A DNA stretch of 11,915 nucleotides from an uncultured Mitsuokella sp. (GTDB lineage: Bacteria; Bacillota; Negativicutes; Selenomonadales; Selenomonadaceae): contig CAAGMF010000013.1 in assembly GCA_900770895.1 (NCBI GenBank), forward strand, positions 1-11,915, written 5' to 3'. Position 1 is the stretch's first letter. Each line of letters opens with the position of its first letter. The position numbers were made by a program, and so were the translations under genes. Below, in pieces: positions 1 through 5,190 of the stretch. Under the pieces are notes generated by a model. That model worked only from the letters and a program-made list of their open reading frames with translations. It was not told the DNA's origin and did not search any database.

Positions 1-78
1 AAATATGATGTTGTCAGGCCTAAGCATGTAGTACCGCGGCAGGTATGATTCCTTCATTACGCTATTGTAGTTTTGCTA

Positions 79-186
79 AAATAAAATTCTGCCCATTATC
101 AGGTCCCTGTTACCATCTGAAACGCGCTGACGCTTGAACGGCAGATGGTAACAACGGGGAGCATAGGATAGGGCAGAATTTTATTT
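79..186. repeat. Long nested inverted repeat (possible MITE-like element or structured RNA)
   Basis: The outer arms AAATAAAATTCTGCCC (79-94) and its exact reverse complement (171-186) form a 16-bp perfect pair. A second perfect 12-bp pair, TGTTACCATCTG (108-119) with CAGATGGTAACA (142-153), lies inside it. Together they make a long imperfect stem about 108 nt across, with a roughly 22-nt terminal loop. There is no coding potential. I see no convincing target-site duplication and no transposase. It could be a MITE-like element, part of a non-coding transcript that ends at the plus-strand terminator near 361, or a cruciform-forming intergenic repeat. The structure is seen directly; its nature is undecided. 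Confidence 0.6.
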
Positions 187-215
187 CTTAACGCCAAACT
201 ACGACGCTCCATTCC

Positions 216-300
216 GGAATCATGCCTGCCGCTGCTTTGTTATAGCAACTATCTGCATTGCAGGCGCTGGCAGGCGTTCCGGAATCATACTTGTCGCTGC
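216..300 (+). repeat. Two direct copies of a ~20-nt dispersed repeat
   Basis: GGAATCATGCCTGCCGCTGC (216-235) and GGAATCATACTTGTCGCTGC (281-300) are direct repeats, each preceded by TTCC so that a TTCCGGAA palindrome sits at the left edge. Related copies lie at 36-52 on the minus strand (GGAATCATACCTGCCGC) and at 2661-2680 on the plus strand (18 of 20 matching). The GCCTGCC/GGCAGGC segments between the copies can also pair. A 20-nt motif recurring in unrelated intergenic regions suggests a genome-wide repeat family. Its function is unknown. Confidence 0.55.
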
Positions 301-311
301 ATAGACGTTTT

Positions 312-361
312 AACGGGATTGTACGAATGCATTCAGGCATTTCGTTACAATCCCGTTTTTT
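312..361 (+). terminator. Plus-strand intrinsic terminator with no visible gene upstream
   Basis: AACGGGATTGT (312-322) pairs with ACAATCCCGTT (347-357). The stem continues inward through ACGAATGC/GCATTTCGT with a one-base bulge and is followed by a T-run to 361. Read on the minus strand the hairpin is followed by AAAAC rather than U's, so it is oriented for plus-strand transcripts and is a poor terminator for mutY, which ends at 391 on the other strand. No plus-strand gene lies between 1 and 311. It must therefore end a transcript from outside the window or a non-coding RNA within 1-361. Confidence 0.65.
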
Positions 362-390
362 CAGCTTTTCCATGTATACGTTTCTTTAGG

Positions 391-1488
391 TCAGGTCGGC
401 AGGTAGGGGAGATAGGCGTGGAAGGCCGTGGGGAGGGAGTAGGTGGAGGCGAGCTCTTCTCGGGAGACCCAGCAGCAGTCAGTTGCTTCGCTGACTGAGG
501 TGGATGCCGGGCAGTCGGGAGACAGCTCGATGCGCCAGCCCGTGAGGTGCCATTCGACATGGGAGAATATATGTCGGGCTGTCGGAAGGGATTTCAGGGA
601 GGTATAGGTCAGCTGATGCCCGGAGAGGTAGGAGCGGATGTCAGCTCTCGTGAGATGGCCCGGCAGGTTCGGGAATTCCCAGAGGCTGGCGAGCAGTCCT
701 TTGGGAGGACGTCGGAGGATGACGAAGAAAGGCCCCTGACAGATCAGCAGGACAGTACGTTTTTCCACACGGCGGTGGCCGGCCTTCGTCTTGACGGGGA
801 GATCCTGCTCTGATCCCTCGCGATGGGCGAGACAGAGGGAGGCAAGAGGACAGGCAGCACAGTGCGGGGCACCGTTCGGCAGGCATATCGTCGCGCCGAG
901 GTCCATGAATGCCTGATTGAGGTCACCAGCAGTGCCATCGGTCGGATAGATGGCGGCCAGTTCGCGCTCGACGAGGCGCTTGGTCGATTCTTTGGCGATG
1001 TCGAGCGGGGCGGCCAGATGGCGCATGATGATGCGGAGCACGTTGCCATCGACCGCCGGCCAAGGCTTGCCCCAGGTCATCGAGCCGATGGCGGCAGCGG
1101 TGTAGCGTCCGATGCCGGGCAGGGAGAGCAGTGCCGCAAAGTCGGCAGGCATCTGTCCTGCATAGTCTGTCTGCAGGATGCGGGCTGCCTTTTGGAGGTT
1201 GCGGGCCCGGGAGTAGTAGCCGAGGCCCTGCCAGAGCTTCATCAGAGTGTCTTCGGGGACGGCAGCGAGGGCGGCGATGTCCGGCAGGGCGTCCAGGAAG
1301 CGTTCATAGTAGGGGATCACGGTGCTGGCGCGCGTCTGCTGCAGCATGATTTCCGATATCCATGTATGATAGGCCGTGCGGGCTACGCGCCAGGGCAGGT
1401 CGCGATGGTGGCTCTGATACCAGCTCAGAAGCAGCGGGAGAGCTAAGGGGAGTGCCTCGGCATGCGGCAGCTGGAGGTTCTTGATCAT
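391..1488 (-). CDS. mutY: A/G-specific adenine DNA glycosylase MutY
   Basis: MutY removes adenine mispaired with 8-oxoguanine or guanine, preventing G:C to T:A transversions. The 365-residue product has the expected family length. The N-terminal glycosylase domain carries the catalytic glutamate in SEIMLQQT (Glu46), the helix-hairpin-helix LPGIGRYTA (123-131) and the catalytic aspartate in PAVDGNVLR (Asp147). Four cysteines, Cys202, 210, 213 and 219, form the [4Fe-4S] loop; the first gap is seven residues rather than the six of the E. coli protein. The C-terminal third (about 235-365) fits the NUDIX-like 8-oxoG recognition domain. A longer reading from TTG at 1506 is possible, but AAAGGA sits 7-8 nt before the ATG at 1488, so that start is preferred. 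The gene lies downstream of rpmB behind a terminator and probably needs its own weak promoter or read-through. Confidence 0.95.
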   Translation of the reverse strand: MIKNLQLPHAEALPLALPLLLSWYQSHHRDLPWRVARTAYHTWISEIMLQQTRASTVIPYYERFLDALPDIAALAAVPEDTLMKLWQGLGYYSRARNLQKAARILQTDYAGQMPADFAALLSLPGIGRYTAAAIGSMTWGKPWPAVDGNVLRIIMRHLAAPLDIAKESTKRLVERELAAIYPTDGTAGDLNQAFMDLGATICLPNGAPHCAACPLASLCLAHREGSEQDLPVKTKAGHRRVEKRTVLLICQGPFFVILRRPPKGLLASLWEFPNLPGHLTRADIRSYLSGHQLTYTSLKSLPTARHIFSHVEWHLTGWRIELSPDCPASTSVSEATDCCWVSREELASTYSLPTAFHAYLPYLPT

Positions 1489-1528
1489 AGGTCCGTCCTT
1501 TCTCAAGGAAATCGCAGGATATTAAAAA

Positions 1529-1566
1529 ACTGCTTACCAACTAGTCAGCTGGTAAGCAGTTTTTTT
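1529..1566 (-). terminator. Intrinsic terminator between rpmB and mutY
   Basis: ACTGCTTACC (1529-1538) pairs with GGTAAGCAGT (1551-1560), with partial extension into the loop. It has A's on one side and T's on the other, so it can terminate in both directions. In context it ends the rpmB transcript on the minus strand, where U's follow the stem. Some read-through may feed mutY, which begins 41 nt further on. Confidence 0.8.
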
Positions 1567-1578
1567 GTCTGAGCAGAG

Positions 1579-1602
1579 TAAATTCTTTGCGCAAAGAATT
1601 TA
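1579..1602. repeat. 24-bp perfect palindrome directly after the rpmB stop
   Basis: The 12-base half TAAATTCTTTGC (1579-1590) is followed immediately by its exact reverse complement (1591-1602), touching the rpmB stop codon (1603-1605). As RNA it would form a stem of about ten pairs with a GCGC loop. No T-run follows, so it is not itself a terminator. It may protect the rpmB mRNA 3' end or bind a dimeric protein. Only the symmetry is observed. Confidence 0.6.
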
Positions 1603-1791
1603 TTAGGCACGCTCGACCTTGCCCGAACGGAGGCAGCGCGTGCAGACGTTCACGTGTTTGATCTGGCCATCGACGACGGCGCGGACATGCTGGATGTTCG
1701 GCTTCCAGGTGCGCTTCGTCTTCAGGTGCGAATGGCTGACATTGTTGCCGCTCATCTCGCCTTTGCCACAATACTCACATACAGTTGCCAT
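1603..1791 (-). CDS. rpmB: 50S ribosomal protein L28 (zinc-ribbon form)
   Basis: This 62-residue protein is a large-subunit ribosomal protein of typical L28 length. It has the conserved core NNVSHSHLKTKR (16-27) and the C-terminal CTRCLRSGKV. Two CxxC pairs (Cys5/Cys8 and Cys50/Cys53) mark it as the zinc-binding, cysteine-containing paralog type; zinc-free L28 paralogs lack them and can be induced under zinc limitation in some bacteria. AGGAGG lies 8 nt before the ATG. It has its own strong promoter and is followed by a palindrome and a terminator, so it appears to be monocistronic. Confidence 0.97.
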   Translation of the reverse strand: MATVCEYCGKGEMSGNNVSHSHLKTKRTWKPNIQHVRAVVDGQIKHVNVCTRCLRSGKVERA

Positions 1792-1842
1792 GTATTACAC
1801 CTCCTACTAAAAGAGTCTCTGTGTCTGAACACAATAATGGTA

Positions 1843-1871
1843 TTGTAGCACAAAAGGGAGTGCTGTGCAAG
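1843..1871 (-). promoter_or_regulatory. Sigma-70-type promoter of rpmB
   Basis: On the minus strand TTGCAC (-35, 1866-1871) and TACAAT (-10, 1843-1848) are separated by exactly 17 bp, a near-consensus vegetative promoter. The -10 box is about 50 nt upstream of the rpmB start codon, which fits constitutive expression of a ribosomal protein gene. Confidence 0.8.
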
Positions 1872-1977
1872 TATTTTTCCTTGACAGACGGACTGATTCC
1901 GCAAAGAAAACCGGCTCGCGGGTCAGCGGGCTGAAAATAATTTCAAATCCTGAAAACCAGTAGATGTTATCGGTTAT

Positions 1978-2021
1978 TATAATAAGATACAAGATAGAAC
2001 GATATGAAACTTGTGAGGAGG
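1978..2021 (+). promoter_or_regulatory. -10 box and ribosome binding site of the secreted CBM gene
   Basis: A perfect TATAAT (1978-1983) lies about 45 nt before the ATG at 2029. The expected -35 position (about 1955-1960) has no good match, so activation may be needed. A textbook AGGAGG (2016-2021) stands 7 nt before the start codon. An isolated TTGACA at 1882-1887 has no -10 partner at the right distance. Confidence 0.55.
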
Positions 2022-2028
2022 ACCTGAA

Positions 2029-2544
2029 ATGAAAAATAAAATGATGACAGGTATCGTGGCCGGGCTTTGCGTATGCGCTGTAGGGTTCATGTCGGCACCA
2101 GTATCGGCGGCCTTCGAGGATCCAATCATGAATGGCGATTTCGAGAACGGCAAGACCGTTGGCTGGGATATCACGGGCGACCGCTGTGTGGATATAGCGA
2201 CGAAGAAGGGGGACGTCCAGGGTACCGGTGCTATGCACTACTGGAAGGATAAAGATTTCCATTTCGTTGCGAGCCAGGTAGTCGAGGATGTACCGGACGG
2301 CGTCTATAATATCACCGTCATGACCCAGGGTGGTGGCGGCGAGAAGGGCATCACGTTCTTCGTTGATGTCAATGGCCAGAAGAAGACTACGCCGATCAAG
2401 AACACGGGCTGGAACAAGTGGCAGACCTGGACGCTGGAGAATGTCGAGGTCAAGGGCGGCAAGTGCACGATCGGTGTCGATGTCGATGGCAACGCCGGCA
2501 ACTGGGGCTCGTTTGATAACTTCAAGATGGAGCCAGCTAAATAA
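2029..2544 (+). CDS. Secreted single-domain carbohydrate-binding module protein
   Basis: This 171-residue protein has a Sec signal peptide: Lys residues near the start, a hydrophobic core at 8-22 and a likely cut after VSA at residue 27. The rest (28-171) is about the size of one beta-sandwich carbohydrate-binding domain. The start MNGDFENG...GW (34-46), the middle AMHYWKDKDFHF (68-79) and QGGGGEKGITF (100-110), and the end KNTGWNKW, CTIGVDVDGNAGNWGS and DNFK (124-166) resemble CBM modules appended to endo-galactanases and related arabinogalactan enzymes, from memory of the family. Conserved Trp and Asn residues could contact sugar. Cys53 and Cys146 could form a disulfide. No catalytic domain or cell-wall anchor is present. 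It lies just before the galactose operon but has its own promoter signal and a likely terminator, so it is probably transcribed separately. The CBM-like fold is likely; the ligand is inferred. Confidence 0.75.
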   Translation: MKNKMMTGIVAGLCVCAVGFMSAPVSAAFEDPIMNGDFENGKTVGWDITGDRCVDIATKKGDVQGTGAMHYWKDKDFHFVASQVVEDVPDGVYNITVMTQGGGGEKGITFFVDVNGQKKTTPIKNTGWNKWQTWTLENVEVKGGKCTIGVDVDGNAGNWGSFDNFKMEPAK

Positions 2545-2660
2545 GCGTTGAAACGGCTGTGAGCTATATATACCTAAGGCATAGTATGGCGGCGGGCATA
2601 TCTCCGGGCAGCAATGCGTTTCTGATAATTTTATCTTATGGAAGCGTGCTGCTGCATGAT

Positions 2661-2680
2661 GGGATCATACCTGCTGCTGC
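2661..2680 (+). repeat. Additional copy of the dispersed ~20-nt repeat
   Basis: This segment matches 18 of 20 positions of the motif GGAATCATACCTGCCGCTGC, which occurs near the left end of the window (36-52 minus strand, 216-235 and 281-300 plus strand). Here it overlaps the left arm of a terminator-like hairpin. Confidence 0.45.
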
Positions 2681-2694
2681 CTTCAGGTATTTTT
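2667..2694 (+). terminator. Probable intrinsic terminator of the secreted CBM gene
   Basis: ATACCTG (2667-2673) pairs with CAGGTAT (2684-2690) around a 10-nt loop and is followed by TTTTT, with a longer T-rich stretch (TTTTTTTT) near 2701-2708. The stem is short, so strength is uncertain. It lies 123 nt after the CBM stop and before the galK promoter, which supports separate transcription. In the rest of 2545-2700 I see no gene. Confidence 0.5.
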
Positions 2695-2717
2695 ACAATA
2701 TTTTTTTTGAAAAATAC

Positions 2718-2731
2718 GGTAAACGTTTACC
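2718..2731 (+). promoter_or_regulatory. GalR/LacI-family operator
   Basis: GGTAAACGTTTACC is a perfect 14-bp palindrome with a central CpG, matching the operator class read by LacI-family repressors that carry a Val-Ala pair at the start of the recognition helix. The repressor gene at 6754 has exactly that pair. The site overlaps the -35 region of the galK promoter, so binding would block RNA polymerase. I found no second copy in the window. Confidence 0.8.
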
Positions 2732-2756
2732 ACAAATGCGGATTTTGTAGTATAAT
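2727..2756 (+). promoter_or_regulatory. Promoter of the gal operon
   Basis: TATAAT (2751-2756) is preceded, 18 bp upstream, by TTACCA (2727-2732), a weak -35 that lies largely inside the operator palindrome. The transcript would carry a leader of about 60 nt before galK. A weak -35 fused to an operator is typical of an inducible sugar promoter. Confidence 0.7.
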
Positions 2757-2822
2757 GTATTTCCGAAGGGCATGATTGGCGGTCAGCCAGTGCCTCTGGG
2801 ACAAGATATGGAGGAAAAGAAG

Positions 2823-4010
2823 ATGGAACAAGAAGTACTGGCAGAGATGCAGCAGGTGTTCTCCGATAAGTTCGGGCCGGCGAAGACACGGGCATATTTT
2901 TCGCCGGGGCGCGTGAATCTCATTGGTGAGCATACCGACTATAATGGCGGTCATGTCTTCCCCTGCGCGATATCGCTCGGCACCTATGCGCTGGTGACCG
3001 ACCGCTCGGACATGGAGACCCAGGTGTTCTCGCTGAACATGTCGGATAAGGGAATCAAAGAATTCACGATGGATGCCACGCAGCTCCGCAAGACGGAGGA
3101 CCTGGACTGGGCAGCCTATCTGGCCGGTGTCGTGGCCGTCATGGCTGAGGCTGGCTACAAGGCCCAGCATGGCTTCGATATCGTCATCTATGGTACATTG
3201 CCGAATGGTGCCGGTCTCTCGTCCTCAGCCTCGCTCGAGGTCCTGATGGCTGTCATCATGAATGAAGCGTTCGGGTTCAATCTTGGTATGGTGGAGCTTG
3301 TGAAGCTGTCTCAGCGGGCTGAGAATCAGTTCGTCGGTGTGAACTGCGGCATCATGGATCAGTTCGCCGTCGGCATGGGACGGAAGGACTGCGCGATCCT
3401 GCTCGACTGCGATACGCTCACCTATCGCTACAGCCATATAGCGCTCGAGGGGGCGAGCATCGTCATCACGAATACGAACAAGAAGCACAGCCTGGCCTCG
3501 TCCGCGTACAATGTGCGCCGTGCCCAGTGCGAGCATGCGCTGAACGAGCTGCGGGAGGTGCGCCCGGAGCTGAGGTCGCTCGGCGAGCTCACAAAGGATG
3601 AGTTCGACCTCATAGCGGGACATATCACGGATCATGTCGAGCGCCAGCGCGCCCGTCATGCCGTTTATGAGAACCAGCGCACGCTGGCGGCAGTAGCAGC
3701 TCTCGAGCAGAATGATGTCGCGGAGTTCGGGCGCCTCATGAATGAGTCGCATGTCTCGCTGCGCGATGACTACGATGTGACTGGTGTCGAGCTCGATACG
3801 CTCGCCGAGCTGGCCTGGTCGCTGGATGGTGTCATCGGCTCGCGCATGACCGGAGCTGGTTTCGGTGGCAGTACCGTGAGCATCGTGCACAATGAGGCCA
3901 TCCCCGAGTTCCAGCAGCGCATCGGCAAGGCCTACACGGACAAGATCGGCTATGCGCCGAGCTTCTATGTAGCGAATATCGCTGATGGTACGCATCGGCT
4001 GAAGCTGTAA
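2823..4010 (+). CDS. galK: Galactokinase
   Basis: GalK phosphorylates alpha-D-galactose with ATP to galactose-1-phosphate in the cytoplasm, the first step of the Leloir pathway after mutarotation. The 395-residue product has normal family length. It shows the galactokinase signature GRVNLIGEHTDYN (29-41), the GHMP-kinase ATP loop LPNGAGLSSSAS (126-137), the presumed catalytic aspartate in GIMDQF (Asp179) and the C-terminal GHMP motif RMTGAGFGG (341-349). An upstream in-frame ATG at 2772 would add 17 unrelated residues. GGAGG lies 8 nt before the ATG at 2823, so that start is chosen. It is the first gene of the operon, directly behind the operator-controlled promoter. Confidence 0.97.
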   Translation: MEQEVLAEMQQVFSDKFGPAKTRAYFSPGRVNLIGEHTDYNGGHVFPCAISLGTYALVTDRSDMETQVFSLNMSDKGIKEFTMDATQLRKTEDLDWAAYLAGVVAVMAEAGYKAQHGFDIVIYGTLPNGAGLSSSASLEVLMAVIMNEAFGFNLGMVELVKLSQRAENQFVGVNCGIMDQFAVGMGRKDCAILLDCDTLTYRYSHIALEGASIVITNTNKKHSLASSAYNVRRAQCEHALNELREVRPELRSLGELTKDEFDLIAGHITDHVERQRARHAVYENQRTLAAVAALEQNDVAEFGRLMNESHVSLRDDYDVTGVELDTLAELAWSLDGVIGSRMTGAGFGGSTVSIVHNEAIPEFQQRIGKAYTDKIGYAPSFYVANIADGTHRLKL

Positions 4011-4061
4011 GGGATACGAAAAAAAGTTTTTTAGAAAACTAATAGAAAACCAAGGCATATA

Positions 4062-4070
4062 TGCTACGAT
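4062..4070 (+). promoter_or_regulatory. Possible internal extended -10 promoter before galE
   Basis: TGCTACGAT is an extended -10-like element 45 nt before the galE start, in the 105-nt gap after galK. No good -35 accompanies it. The gap also holds a weak A/T-only hairpin (4025-4040) but no terminator, so galE is probably mainly cotranscribed with galK. Confidence 0.25.
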
Positions 4071-4115
4071 ACGCTATAGGGAAATATCTCTTGGGAATTT
4101 GAAAGGAGAAAAATA

Positions 4116-5108
4116 ATGTCAATATTGGTTTGCGGCGGAGCTGGCTATATCGGCTCGCATGCGGTACATCAGCTGGTCGAGAAGGGTGAGGATGTCGTCA
4201 TCGTCGATAACCTGCAGACTGGACATCGGGCGGCCCTCAATCCGGCGGCGAAGTTTTATGAGGGAGATATCCGCGATGCCGCTGTGCTGGATAAGATATT
4301 CACGGAGAACGATATCGAGGCAGTCATCCATTTTGCCGCAAATTCGCTCGTCGGCGAGAGCATGGAGAAGCCGCTGAAGTATTTCAATAACAATGTCTAT
4401 GGCATGCAGGTGCTGCTCGAGGCTATGGTGCGCCACCATGTCGACAAGATCGTGTTCTCCTCGACCGCAGCTGTCTACGGCGAGCCGAAGCGTGTGCCGA
4501 TCATGGAAGATGATCCGACGTAGCCGACGAATACGTACGGCGGGACGAAGCGCACGACGGAGAAAATGATGAAGTGGGTCAGCCGTGCGGACGGCATCCG
4601 CTATGTGTCGCTGCGCTATTTCAATGCGGCTGGTGCGCTTGACGATGGATCGATCGGTGAGGACCATCATCCTGAGACACACCTGATACCGCTCATCCTG
4701 CAGGTCCCGCTGGGCAAGCGTGACCATATCACGGTGTTCGGTGATGACTACGCGACGCCGGATGGCACCTGCCTGCGTGATTACATCCACGTCATCGATC
4801 TGGCGGATGCTCATGTGCTCGCCCTCGAATATCTGCGCAAGGGCGGCGAGAGCAATATATTCAACCTCGGCAATGGCAAGGGCTTCTCGGTCAAAGAGAT
4901 GATAGAGGCTGCCCGCAAAGTGACCGGCCGTGAGATAAAGGTCGAGATGGGGGACCGCCGCGCTGGTGACCCGGCTCAGCTCATAGCATCGAGCGACAAG
5001 GCTCGCCGCGTGCTGGGCTGGAATCCGCAGTACACCGACGTTGAGCGCGTCATAGGCACGGCCTGGACCTGGCATCAGAAACATCCGGACGGCTACGGCG
5101 ACCGGTAA
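4116..5108 (+). pseudogene. galE: UDP-glucose 4-epimerase with an in-frame TAG stop
   Basis: GalE interconverts UDP-galactose and UDP-glucose using tightly bound NAD. The full frame spans 330 sense codons plus one internal stop, the normal GalE length, with no indel. The NAD-binding GGAGYIG is at 7-13 and the active-site Ser-Ser-Thr at 115-117. Codon 136 (4521-4523) is TAG, and the next codons restore a perfect match, including the catalytic Tyr141 and Lys145 in TYGGTK. Homologs usually have Asn, Gln, Lys or a similar residue at this spot, so a single base change such as CAG or AAG to TAG explains it. The N-terminal fragment (135 residues) lacks the catalytic Tyr-Lys pair. Restarting at ATG 4566 or 4569, behind GGAG, would give a C-terminal piece lacking the NAD-binding fold. 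AAAGGAG precedes the start. It is either a genuine nonsense mutation, a sequencing error or a suppressed codon; the sequence alone cannot decide. Confidence 0.9.
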
Positions 5109-5125
5109 GCGGGTAAATCCAGCCA

Positions 5126-5144
5126 CCTTCCCCATAGGGGAAGG
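5126..5144 (+). repeat. GC-rich hairpin in the galE-galT gap
   Basis: CCTTCCCC (5126-5133) and GGGGAAGG (5137-5144) form an 8-bp perfect stem with a 3-nt loop. No U-run follows, so it is not a terminator. It lies 18 nt after the galE stop and 46 nt before galT. It may be a dispersed intergenic repeat or an mRNA stabiliser that sets relative gene expression. Confidence 0.55.
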
Positions 5145-5190
5145 CCATACGGGTTGCAGATAGGTTGGAGGCTGCTATAGGAGGATTATA

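Noticed and set aside
216..300. CRISPR array
   Set aside because: Only two clustered direct copies, imperfect, with no uniform spacers and no cas genes nearby.
188..373. 61-codon minus-strand frame downstream of mutY
   Set aside because: It spans the terminator hairpin and the repeat copies, has unconvincing composition and no homology I recognise.
1882..1887. Perfect TTGACA as -35 of the secreted CBM gene
   Set aside because: No -10-like box lies 16-19 bp downstream, and it is about 90 bp from the good TATAAT at 1978.
2559..2750. 63-codon plus-strand frame between the CBM gene and galK
   Set aside because: It runs through a terminator-like hairpin, the operator and the -35 region, and has no good ribosome binding site.
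2772..2822. Earlier ATG extending GalK by 17 residues
   Set aside because: The extension has no match to GalK N-termini, and the real ribosome binding site GGAGG lies within it, 8 nt before ATG 2823.
4025..4040. Terminator after galK
   Set aside because: The hairpin is six A/T-dominated pairs with no T-run after it, so galE is more likely cotranscribed.
4521..4523. Pyrrolysine or programmed readthrough at the galE TAG
   Set aside because: GalE has no known role for such a residue, no insertion element is visible and no Pyl machinery is seen; mutation or error is simpler, though TAG suppression is kept as a low-probability check.
3225..5135. Long minus-strand open frames opposite galK and galE (277 and 338 codons)
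   Set aside because: They mirror the biased codon use of the real plus-strand genes, have no ribosome binding site and show no recognisable domains. The same holds for long antisense frames opposite galT, galR and mutY.
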